This document shows positions 44,203-51,903 of a stretch of 64,000 nt of DNA, in pieces (within the stretch, counting starts at the first letter, position 1; every line of letters starts with the position of its first letter). The notes under the pieces are model-generated. The model ran no database searches and was not told the origin of the DNA. It was given only the letters and a program-made list of their open reading frames with translations. A program made the position numbers and the translations under genes. Source of the DNA: DASXTC01 sp036505635 (GTDB taxonomy: Bacteria > Acidobacteriota > Polarisedimenticolia > JACPZX01 > DASXTC01). The stretch spans positions 1-64,000 of the forward strand of contig DASXTC010000083.1 in assembly GCA_036505635.1 (NCBI GenBank), written 5' to 3'.

Positions 44203-45539
44203 TGCCCCCTTCGCGCGGGCCGTCCCGCGTCACCGCCGTCCGGAGGCGGACCCTCTCGGACGAGCTGATGGAGCGGGCGCGGCTTCTGATGCCCGGGGGG
44301 GTCAACTCCCCGGTGCGGGCCTTCACCGCGGTCGGCGGTTCGCCGGTCTTCATGGCGCGCGGCAAAGGCTCGCGTTCGTGGGACGTCGACGGCAACGAGT
44401 ACATCGACTACCTCGGCTCGTGGGGCCCGCTCATCCTGGGTCACGCGCACGGGCCGGTGGTCGCGGCGCTCGAGCGCGTCGTGCGCGAGGGGACCTCCTT
44501 CGGTGCTCCCACGGCCTATGAGGTGGAGCTGGCCTCCCTGGTGACGCAGTGCTTCCCGTCGATCGAGATGGTCCGGATGGTCAACTCCGGGACCGAGGCG
44601 ACCCTGTCCGCGCTGAGGCTCGCTCGAGGGGCCACCGGGCGGGACCTCATCGTCAAGGCCGAGGGGTGCTACCACGGCCACGTCGACGCGCTCCTCGTCA
44701 AGGCCGGGTCGGGCGTGGCGACGCTGGGGATCCCGGGGAGCCCCGGAGTGCCCGAGGCGGTGGCGAGGCAGACGCTCACGGTTCCCTTCAACGACGCGGG
44801 TGCTCTCGAGCGGCTCTTCTCGGAACGGGGAGACGAGATCGCATGCCTGATCCTCGAGCCGGTGGCGGGCAACATGGGGGTCGTGGCGCCGGCCCCCGGG
44901 TATCTCGCCGCGGCGCGGAATCTCACGAAGCGCCGGGGTATCTTACTGATCCTCGACGAGGTGATGACGGGGTTCCGCGTCGCGCTGGGAGGGGCGCAGG
45001 AGCGCTACGGGGTGGCGGCCGACATCACGACGCTGGGCAAGGTGATCGGCGGTGGACTTCCGGTGGGGGCTTACGGCGGGCGGGCCGACCTGATGCGCAG
45101 GGTCGCGCCCGAGGGGCCGATCTACCAGGCGGGCACGTTGTCGGGAAATCCCCTCGCGATGGCCGCGGGGATCGAGACGGTCAAAGAGCTTCGCCGGCCG
45201 GGCTTTTACGAGGATCTGGAGAGGATCTCGGCGCGGCTCGAGGAAGGGCTCGCTGGCGCGGCGCACGAGGCGGGGATTGCCGTCGTGGTCAATCGCGTCG
45301 GTTCGATGATGACGGCGTTCTTCACGGGCGGACCCGTGACCGACTTCGCTTCCGCCGGCAGGTCCGACACCGCCCGGTACGCGGCGTTCTTCCGGTCGAT
45401 GCTTTCTTCCGGGATCAGTCTGCCCCCCTCACAGTACGAGGCGCTCTTCCTTTCCGCCGCCCACTCGGCCGCCGACGTTGACGCCACAATCAGGGCGGCC
45501 CGCTCAGCGCTGGCGAGCCTCGGCGGTGACCATGCTTGA
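44199..45539 (+). CDS. hemL: Glutamate-1-semialdehyde 2,1-aminomutase
   Basis: 446 aa. Class III aminotransferase fold: MPGGVNSPVRAFTAVGG at 30-46, MVNSGTEATLSALRLARGAT, the YHGHVDAL loop, RRGILLILDEVMTGFRVALG, PLP lysine in DITTLGKVIGGGLPVGAYGG (about 283), and QAGTLSGNPLAMAAG. Converts glutamate-1-semialdehyde to 5-aminolevulinate (C5 pathway), the substrate of hemB just upstream. Its end overlaps the glutaredoxin-like gene. Confidence 0.97.
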   Translation: MMPPSRGPSRVTAVRRRTLSDELMERARLLMPGGVNSPVRAFTAVGGSPVFMARGKGSRSWDVDGNEYIDYLGSWGPLILGHAHGPVVAALERVVREGTSFGAPTAYEVELASLVTQCFPSIEMVRMVNSGTEATLSALRLARGATGRDLIVKAEGCYHGHVDALLVKAGSGVATLGIPGSPGVPEAVARQTLTVPFNDAGALERLFSERGDEIACLILEPVAGNMGVVAPAPGYLAAARNLTKRRGILLILDEVMTGFRVALGGAQERYGVAADITTLGKVIGGGLPVGAYGGRADLMRRVAPEGPIYQAGTLSGNPLAMAAGIETVKELRRPGFYEDLERISARLEEGLAGAAHEAGIAVVVNRVGSMMTAFFTGGPVTDFASAGRSDTARYAAFFRSMLSSGISLPPSQYEALFLSAAHSAADVDATIRAARSALASLGGDHA

Positions 45540-45786
45540 GCTGTTCCAGCACGAAGGGTCTCCCGATTGCGCGAAGGTCAGGCAGAAGTTGTCCGAGATG
45601 ATGCTCGATTTCGTCACGCGACAGGTCGGAGCCGACCCGGAGCGCCGCACCCGTCTGAAGCTGGCCACCGGGCAGACCGAGGTGCCCGCCCTGGTCGATC
45701 CAGTGAACGGGATGATCGTGACCGAGGCCGACGACATCATCGCCTATCTGGAAGAAACGCATGGGGATCCGAAGACGGCTCCTTGA
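45532..45786 (+). CDS. Glutaredoxin/GST-N-like thioredoxin-fold protein
   Basis: 84 aa from ATG 45532, inside the end of hemL (8-nt overlap). Thioredoxin-fold pattern of glutaredoxin-like GST N-terminal domains: LELFQHEGSPDCAKVRQKL, TGQTEVPALVDPVNGMIVTE with the cis-Pro, and ADDIIAYLEETHG. A single Cys remains (SPDCAKV) in place of a CxxC pair, so it may act as a monothiol redox or glutathione-binding protein. Probably cotranscribed with hemL. Confidence 0.82.
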   Translation: MLELFQHEGSPDCAKVRQKLSEMMLDFVTRQVGADPERRTRLKLATGQTEVPALVDPVNGMIVTEADDIIAYLEETHGDPKTAP

Positions 45787-45901
45787 TGTGGCAATCCCTT
45801 CCCTCCAGCCTGCAATCTCCAGCCCTTGTGCTATATTCCACGTGCGGTGGACAGGCGGCCAGGGGGGTGCGGGCCCTTCCAGGCAGCGGAGGTCGTGAAC
45901 C

Positions 45902-47131
45902 ATGAAACCGTTTATCACGAAGGCTTTGGGAGCCTTCGGCGCCAGCGCGCTCATTATTTGCGCGCTCCTCGCCGTCGCCGGCTCCGCGGCCTGCGGCAAA
46001 GGCTCCCTCGAGAAGGGGCTGACGGGCCCGGTCCCGTCCAGTCCCGAGGAGTTGATGGCCGAGCTGCAGACCGAGAAGGAAAAGGTCGACCGCGTCAGCG
46101 ACGACATGATGAAGCGGATCGAGGCCTTCAACGCCTCGCGGGGGCCCAACGAGAAAAAGCTCCAGTTCAGCGAGATCTTCTACTCGGACCTGAGCCCCGA
46201 GCAGCGCGACGTGCTCGATCAGCTCCTGCAGGAGGAAAAGAGCCCCACCTACAGGAACCTGCTCTCGAGGATCATCGACGACCGCAAGACGGTGCAGGAC
46301 CTCCAGGACCGCGTGCTGCGTCTCGAGCAGCAGCTCCCCGACAAGTTCATCATCGCGAAGAGGGGGGACACCCACTACAAGCTGGCCCATGACTTCCTGT
46401 CCGCCCAAGGGGTCACCGAGGAGCAGAGCAAGGAGCTGCTCAACCAGATCGACCTGAGCGAGGATCTCGTCCCCGGCTTCAAGGTCTGGTACAACTACGA
46501 CAAGGAGAAGGGCACCTTCAAGACCTACGTCACGCAGGGTGATGCCGGTCAGACTCCGCTGGCGGTCAAACGGGCCCTCAAGCGCAAGCTGATTGGCGAG
46601 CGTGACGCGGCCGTGGCGAAGTCACAGGCGCTCGAACAGACCAAGAACACGCTCGAGCAGGACATCGCGCGTCTCGAGGTGGATGTCACGACGCTGGAGG
46701 ATCGGCGCTCGACGCTGGAGGTCAACGTCGCCGACCTGGAGGGGCGTAACAACCAGCTCCAGGCGCGGGGCGACCGGTTCGAATCAGACCTGGAGTTCAA
46801 GCAGAACTCGCTCTTCTATCACGCCGATTCGGCCAAGGTGCTGGCCGACCAGGGCGTGCTGAGCCGGTTCCTCAAGAACGTCAAGGACGTGAAGGGCGTG
46901 GCCTTCGACGACGCTGTGGACCTCAGGCAGGCCCGCAGCATCACCTTCACCCCGGCGACCTACGGTCTGAAGTCAATCAGCGGGCTGGAAGTCCTTCCTG
47001 GGGTCTATCAGGAGGGACGTGACTACACCGTGCAGGTGGCCGACGACGGCGGCAACGCCACTCTCGTCATCAACGATCCGGAGATCTTCAAGCAGCAGCG
47101 GGTGCTCATCTCGCTGCGCGGTCAGAGCTGA
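45902..47131 (+). CDS. Secreted coiled-coil protein with LysM-like segment
   Basis: 409 aa. N-terminal hydrophobic segment (ALIICALLAVAGSAACG) is a signal peptide; SAAC resembles but does not match a canonical lipobox. A helical region to residue about 140, then a LysM-like unit (DKFIIAKRGDTHYKLAHDFL ... LVPGFKVWYNYDKEKG, about 155-205). Residues about 225-300 are a heptad coiled coil (KNTLEQDIARLEVDVTTLED). A beta-rich C-terminus follows. Probably an envelope or peptidoglycan-associated structural protein; no enzyme motif. GGAGG before ATG and a hairpin terminator after the stop. Confidence 0.75.
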   Translation: MKPFITKALGAFGASALIICALLAVAGSAACGKGSLEKGLTGPVPSSPEELMAELQTEKEKVDRVSDDMMKRIEAFNASRGPNEKKLQFSEIFYSDLSPEQRDVLDQLLQEEKSPTYRNLLSRIIDDRKTVQDLQDRVLRLEQQLPDKFIIAKRGDTHYKLAHDFLSAQGVTEEQSKELLNQIDLSEDLVPGFKVWYNYDKEKGTFKTYVTQGDAGQTPLAVKRALKRKLIGERDAAVAKSQALEQTKNTLEQDIARLEVDVTTLEDRRSTLEVNVADLEGRNNQLQARGDRFESDLEFKQNSLFYHADSAKVLADQGVLSRFLKNVKDVKGVAFDDAVDLRQARSITFTPATYGLKSISGLEVLPGVYQEGRDYTVQVADDGGNATLVINDPEIFKQQRVLISLRGQS

Positions 47132-47156
47132 AGACCGGCCGGTTAGTCTGAGCATG

Positions 47157-47193
47157 GGGCCCGGCGCTCCCGCGTGATGGGGGCGCCGGGCCC
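47157..47193 (+). terminator. GC-rich intrinsic terminator-like hairpin
   Basis: GGGCCCGGCGC (47157-47167) pairs with GCGCCGGGCCC (47183-47193), an 11-bp perfect stem with a 15-nt loop, 26 nt after the coiled-coil protein stop. Followed by TTCATCC, a short pyrimidine tail. The downstream gene is convergent. Confidence 0.6.
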
Positions 47194-47235
47194 TTCATCC
47201 TCCGCGGGAACTCTCCTCAGCGTGGCGCGGGCGGT

Positions 47236-47736
47236 TCAGCGGCCGGAAGCCCCGCCGCAGACGGCTCGGCTCATCGAAAAGTCCACTCCCTGCTGCTTGC
47301 CCCCCCGCTCCCCTTCGATCCGCGCAAGAAGCGACCCGTCAGGCTGCAGCCGGTAGATGATCCGCTGGGGGAAGTCATGGGCTTTGTTCTCGAACACCAC
47401 CGAGGAATCCGCCACCTCGAGCGAGACGAAGGAGGCCTCCGCCTGCCCCGACGGCTTCGCGGTGAATATGAGGCGCCCGCCCTCCTCCCGGATCTGCATC
47501 TGCTCGTGCTCGCTCGTCGAGCCGCCGGTGACCGTGCGGCCCATCCCGAGCATGGTCCCTCCGCGCGGCGCCATCCACTGCTCCTCGACGTGTCGCCCGT
47601 CGCCGGTGCGCTCCCAGCATCCGGCCAGCCAGGACAACCGCGCGATCGATGGACTCTCCCGACCCGCCGCGCTCCCGGCGATGCAGATGAACAGACCGCC
47701 CGAGATGACGATGCGCCGCCAGCGCTTCCGGCTCAC
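47236..47736 (-). CDS. Secreted DUF6265 protein
   Basis: 166 aa from GTG 47736, overlapping the DUF1801 stop by 4 nt. N-terminal signal peptide (WRRIVISGGLFICIAGSAAG). Domain features of DUF6265: LSWLAGCWERTGDGRHVEEQ, PRGGTMLGMGRTV, EGGRLIFTAKPSGQAEASFV, FENKAHDFPQRIIYRLQPDG. A beta-barrel-like lipocalin relationship is suggested in the family; the ligand is unknown. Probably exported. Confidence 0.82.
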   Translation of the reverse strand: MSRKRWRRIVISGGLFICIAGSAAGRESPSIARLSWLAGCWERTGDGRHVEEQWMAPRGGTMLGMGRTVTGGSTSEHEQMQIREEGGRLIFTAKPSGQAEASFVSLEVADSSVVFENKAHDFPQRIIYRLQPDGSLLARIEGERGGKQQGVDFSMSRAVCGGASGR

Positions 47737-48158
47737 GCGCCCTGTCCCCGCGTCTCCTTCTTGTGCTTCACCGCCGCGGTGATGAGCTCCTGGAGCGCCG
47801 TCATGTCGACGTCGGCGAGCCGTTTGATGTAGAGGCACGCTTTGCCGGTCTTGTGCTTGCCCAGCCTGGCAAGGATTGACCTGTATCGGTCGAAGCCCAC
47901 CGTGAGGTAGAGGGTCAGGTCCTGCTTGCGGGGCGCGAAGCCCGTCAGGGGCCAGTCCCCCTCCCGGCCGCTGGCGTATCTGTAGTGGCAGCTGCCGAAT
48001 CCGACGATCGAGGGGCCCCACATCTCGGGCTCGGCTCCGGTGGTCTGCTTCATGATCCGGAGCAGGGTCCGGCAATCCTGACGGCGGGTATCGTCGGCGA
48101 TTCCCTTCAGGAAGTCATCCACGCTCGCATCGGTGCGTTTGGTCTTGAGATCCGCCAT
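47733..48158 (-). CDS. DUF1801 (YdhG-like) protein
   Basis: 141 aa from ATG 48158. Typical DUF1801: KRTDASVDDFLKGIADDTRR, MWGPSIVGFGSCHYRYASGR, GFAPRKQDLTLYLTVGFDRY, and KTGKACLYIKRLADVD. Small cytosolic proteins of unknown biochemical function. Coupled with the DUF6265 gene. Confidence 0.88.
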   Translation of the reverse strand: MADLKTKRTDASVDDFLKGIADDTRRQDCRTLLRIMKQTTGAEPEMWGPSIVGFGSCHYRYASGREGDWPLTGFAPRKQDLTLYLTVGFDRYRSILARLGKHKTGKACLYIKRLADVDMTALQELITAAVKHKKETRGQGA

Positions 48159-48296
48159 GGGTACCCCTGCCTCCCGGTCGCGACCGACCACGAATCGAAC
48201 AATCGACGTTCCCCGACCCACGCCGCGGGCCGGCCGGCGGGTCACGCCCCCGATCTTACACGAATGCCCGGCCGGTCCACCAGTGCAGGCCCGGTT

Positions 48297-49124
48297 TCAT
48301 CGCTCCAGCACCACCACCGTCATCCGGCAGAGGCGGCCGGCGGGGGGGCAGATCGCCAGCAGGGATCGGTCGAGGGCGTTCAGCACGGAAAACGCGGAGC
48401 GGTAGCGGTCCGCCTCGACGACGATCTTCTTCCAGTAGCGTTCCTTGTTCGGGTCGGCGCGCTCGATGAAGTAGAACCAGAGGAAAAGTGACAGCGTCGA
48501 GAGCTGGAACTCGCGGTGTCGAAACGAGCGGAAGCCACGAGCCAGGCGCTTGAAGTCGCGAAAGCGCAGGGGGACCTCGTCGGGGGTGCGGGTCTCGGGC
48601 GAGAGGTTGCGAAACAGGTTGATGATCGGGTTGTGCCCGAGCGGCTCGGCGAAGACCGCGCGCCCGCCGGGCCTCAGCACCCGCAACAGCTCGTCGCGGG
48701 CGCGGTCCAGGTCAAGATGATGCAGCACATCGTGGCCGAAGGCGGCCTCGAACGCCCCGTCGGCGAAGGGTAGAGACTCTCCCGGCGCCACCCGGAACGT
48801 GATCCTGTCGGCCAGACCCTCCCGCTCGGCCAGCCGCCGCGAGACTTCGACCATTCCCGGCGAGATGTCGACGGCCTCGACGAGCGCCCCCTGCAGCGCC
48901 AGCCACGACGCCGTCTCGCCGTAGCCGCATCCGAGATCCAGCACGCGCCGTCCCCGGATCTCGCCCAGTGAGCCGAGCGCCCAGGTGGTCTCGGGCGTGG
49001 TGGGGCATGAGGCGAGACGGCGCGGATCGAGCCCGCCGAGGTCCACCTCTCCCGCCCACCGGTCGTGGAACTCCCGTTCGCGATCCTGCCGCGCGCGAAG
49101 GCCGGGCTCCTCTGGATCGGTCAC
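48297..49124 (-). CDS. Class I SAM-dependent methyltransferase
   Basis: 275 aa from GTG 49124 (overlaps the stop of the upstream glycosyltransferase gene by 4 nt). SAM motif VLDLGCGYGETASWLALQG (about 68-86), acidic loop VEAVDISPGMVEVSRRL, motif GHDVLHHLDLDRARDELLRV and VLRPGGRAVFAEPLGHN. A 90-residue C-terminal part (NLFRNLSPETRTPDEVPLRF) is less typical. Probably methylates a lipid-linked sugar or related small molecule, because it is last in a chain with two glycosyltransferases. Substrate not determinable. Confidence 0.88.
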   Translation of the reverse strand: MTDPEEPGLRARQDREREFHDRWAGEVDLGGLDPRRLASCPTTPETTWALGSLGEIRGRRVLDLGCGYGETASWLALQGALVEAVDISPGMVEVSRRLAEREGLADRITFRVAPGESLPFADGAFEAAFGHDVLHHLDLDRARDELLRVLRPGGRAVFAEPLGHNPIINLFRNLSPETRTPDEVPLRFRDFKRLARGFRSFRHREFQLSTLSLFLWFYFIERADPNKERYWKKIVVEADRYRSAFSVLNALDRSLLAICPPAGRLCRMTVVVLER

Positions 49125-50740
49125 GGCGTCTTTCCCTGCCTGCGCAGCGCCGCCTCGGATGCCTCGAGCGCCTCGGCCGCCTCGCCGTAGGTCGGGTCCA
49201 TCGCGAGCGCCTCGCGGAAGGAGGCGGCCGCCTCCGCGTGATTCCCCGTCGCCGCCAGCATCCTCCCGAGCTTGTAGTGGACCACCGAACCGGCCGCCTG
49301 AACGCCGGGGTCGCCGCGCCCCTGCTCGATCAGGGATCTCAGCTCCACGATCCCCTGGTCGGGCCGCCCTCTCTCGACGTACAGGTCGGAGGCCACGATG
49401 TACTCCGCGGCGCGCAGGTACCCGTATCCCGCGGGCGGGCTCCACGGCAGGATCAGCGCCACGAGCGCCGCCGCGGCCGGCACCGCGAGCCTCCTGACGG
49501 TCCCCGCGTCGCGCTCGATTGCTCGCGCGACGGCATGGGCTCCGAAGATCAGCAAGGCCATCACCATCGCTTGCCGGTACCTCGAGACCACGTGCGCCAG
49601 CAGGAAGAGCGCGTGGAACGACAGCAGAAAGAGGACGAGCAGCAGGCGCCCCGGCTCACGCGCGATGCCGGGGAGCGCGAACCCCAGCCCCACGAGACCC
49701 AGGGCCGCCACCGGAAGGAAGCGCAGGCCGAAGCGGACCGCCGGTGAGATCCGCGCGGCGTAGTAGAAGCTGGGGTTGTCGGGCACCTCGAAGGAGCCCC
49801 AGAGGGCGCGGAGCTTCTCCCACTGCTTGGCCGCGAGCGCCCCGTAGCGCCCATCGTACAGACGGAGCGTCTCCGTGATCGTCCCCATCATCGAGTAGCC
49901 GGAGCGACGCAGGATGGCGCCGGTCGAGTCCGGGATGAGGGCGCCGGCCGGCTGCGCGTCGGGAGCATTGCCCATCACGAAGGCGAGCGGGCCGCGCGTC
50001 GTGCTGGAAAGCAGCGGCGCGCCCACCAGTGCGTTGCGCGCCACCAGGGGAAGCAGCGACAGCGCCGCGCACGACACGAAGATCAGGGCCGGGCGCCAGC
50101 GTGAACGCCACCAGAGCCACAGGGACGCCGGCGGCGCGAACAGCAGAATCGACGGCTCGGCCAGGTACGACAGACCCAGGGCGACGCCGGCCCACGCCGC
50201 CCGCCGCGCCGCAAGCGCCAGCAGCAGGGCGAGCTGCGTGGTCATCACGACCGTGCCGCGCAGGAATTCCGCGTCGTAGAGGATGAATGGAGCATACAGT
50301 GCGGCAGCCAGCCCCGCGATCCATCCTTCCGTCCGCCCGAAGAGCCTCCCGCCCAGCAACGCGATCAACCCGCAGTTGACCGCCCCCAGCACGATCTGGC
50401 ATGCGCGGAAGAGGTCCACGCCCCCCGTCAGGTTGATGAAGACGGCCAGCAGGTACGGGTAGACCGGCGGTTGGTAGTACACGTGCGCGCCGAACCACGC
50501 GTTCCAGACCTCGGGGGGCGCGATCCCCTCCTGCCAGGTAAACCAGGGGCGGAAGGTGTCGGCATCGAGCCAATCCCCTCCGGCGAGATGCCTCCCCCAC
50601 GCGACGTACTGGTGCATGTCGGAGTTGTTCCAGACGGTCCAGAAGTCGCGGAAGGGATGGTCCCAGATGAAGAGAAGGTGCGCGGCCCGTGCGGCCAGTG
50701 CGACGACCGTCACGGTCCAGAAGAGGCCGCGCCCCCTCAC
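49121..50740 (-). CDS. PMT-like membrane glycosyltransferase with C-terminal TPR
   Basis: 539 aa from GTG 50740 (RGRGLFWTVTVVALAARAAH). The first 400 residues contain about ten membrane helices and the GT39/GT83-like features: an early acidic lumenal loop with DMHQYVAWGRHLAGGDWLDA, then FGAHVYYQPPVYPYLLAVFI. The last about 100 residues are a soluble TPR (VVHYKLGRMLAATGNHAEAA, AASFREALAMDPTYGEAAEA), an uncommon fusion. Probably transfers a polyprenyl-phosphate sugar made by the upstream GT2 onto a periplasmic acceptor. Four-nt overlaps with both neighbours. Confidence 0.82.
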   Translation of the reverse strand: MRGRGLFWTVTVVALAARAAHLLFIWDHPFRDFWTVWNNSDMHQYVAWGRHLAGGDWLDADTFRPWFTWQEGIAPPEVWNAWFGAHVYYQPPVYPYLLAVFINLTGGVDLFRACQIVLGAVNCGLIALLGGRLFGRTEGWIAGLAAALYAPFILYDAEFLRGTVVMTTQLALLLALAARRAAWAGVALGLSYLAEPSILLFAPPASLWLWWRSRWRPALIFVSCAALSLLPLVARNALVGAPLLSSTTRGPLAFVMGNAPDAQPAGALIPDSTGAILRRSGYSMMGTITETLRLYDGRYGALAAKQWEKLRALWGSFEVPDNPSFYYAARISPAVRFGLRFLPVAALGLVGLGFALPGIAREPGRLLLVLFLLSFHALFLLAHVVSRYRQAMVMALLIFGAHAVARAIERDAGTVRRLAVPAAAALVALILPWSPPAGYGYLRAAEYIVASDLYVERGRPDQGIVELRSLIEQGRGDPGVQAAGSVVHYKLGRMLAATGNHAEAAASFREALAMDPTYGEAAEALEASEAALRRQGKTP

Positions 50741-51903
50741 CCCGGAGGCCTCCGGCCCGTCCCGAGAATGCTGTAGAAGAACGACGAGAAGAAGACCTGC
50801 ACCCCGATCACCATCAGCGTCAGCGCGACGAGCGCCGGTCTGATCCGCACCTCCCCGCCGAACGAGTAGCCCAACCGGATCCAGTCGACGAGGATCTTGA
50901 GGTTGATCCCGAGCCCGGCCAGGGTCAGGGCCGCCCCCGCCATCAGGCCACGCTCCAGGTTGAACCAGGAGAACATCCTCGACAACAGCGGGTCCTCCTC
51001 TTCGAATCCTTCGGTCAGCGCGAAGATGCGGGCGAAGAAGCCGATGTTGAGGATGTTGAACCCCAGCACCGTCAGGAGCGAGCCGAGGATCATCCAGTGG
51101 TAGTCGACCAGTACTCCTTGCACCGTGAAGGGGCCGAAGGCCATCGCCGCCACCAGGGTCACTCCGGCCGCCAGCATCCCGGCGCCGGGCACCAGGAAAA
51201 GGTGCGTGGGGCTCAGCATGAACATCATCTTGAGGTGGCGCCATCCATCGCGAAACGATCGCAGGTGGGGCCGTCCGGGGCGTCCCCCTCTGTGCAGCGT
51301 GATGGGGATCTCGGCGATCCGTAGACGCCGCCGCGCCGCCTTGATGATCATCTCGGAGGCGAACTCCATGCCGGTGGCTCGCAGCTTGAGCGAGCGCGCC
51401 GCCTCGGCCGTCAGCGCCCGCTGGCCGCAGTGGGCGTCCGAGACGCGCGACTTGAAGAACAGGTTGAGGATCCACGACAGGATCGGCACGCCGATCCAGC
51501 GGTGGTGCCACGGCATCGCCCCCGGAGCGATCCACCCCTTCAGGCGGGTGCCCATCACCAGGTCGTATCCATCGCGAAGAGGCGCGACGAAGCCCGAGAG
51601 GTCCGAGAAGTCGTAGGTGTCGTCGGCGTCCCCGATGATGAGGTACTTCCCGCGCGCCGCCGCGAATCCAGCCAGATAGGCCTGCCCGTATCCCCGGCGC
51701 GGCTCGGACACCACGCGAGCGCCCGCCGCCGTCGCGACCGCCGCCGACCGATCGGTCGATCCGTTGTCCACGACGATCACCTCGCCGCGAAGACCCAGCG
51801 CCCCGATGGCGGAGGCGGCCTTTGCCGCGCAGACGCCGACCGTGGCTTCCTCGTTGAGGCACGGGATGATGACCGAGAGATCGAGGTCCGGCGCCGCGCT
51901 CAC
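50737..51903 (-). CDS. GT2 family glycosyltransferase (polyprenyl-phosphate sugar synthase-like)
   Basis: 388 aa. GT-A fold with LSVIIPCLNEEATVGVCAAK (9-28), VIVVDNGSTDRSA, and the DXD-like YLIIGDADDTYDF motif (about 90-100); acceptor-loop region HRWIGVPILSWILNLFFKS. C-terminal third has four hydrophobic helices (LFLVPGAGMLAAGVTLVAAM). This arrangement fits dolichyl/undecaprenyl-phosphate glucosyl- or mannosyltransferases (DPM1/GtrB-like). Located between uvrD and the PMT-like gene with ATGA overlaps. Confidence 0.9.
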   Translation of the reverse strand: MSAAPDLDLSVIIPCLNEEATVGVCAAKAASAIGALGLRGEVIVVDNGSTDRSAAVATAAGARVVSEPRRGYGQAYLAGFAAARGKYLIIGDADDTYDFSDLSGFVAPLRDGYDLVMGTRLKGWIAPGAMPWHHRWIGVPILSWILNLFFKSRVSDAHCGQRALTAEAARSLKLRATGMEFASEMIIKAARRRLRIAEIPITLHRGGRPGRPHLRSFRDGWRHLKMMFMLSPTHLFLVPGAGMLAAGVTLVAAMAFGPFTVQGVLVDYHWMILGSLLTVLGFNILNIGFFARIFALTEGFEEEDPLLSRMFSWFNLERGLMAGAALTLAGLGINLKILVDWIRLGYSFGGEVRIRPALVALTLMVIGVQVFFSSFFYSILGTGRRPPG

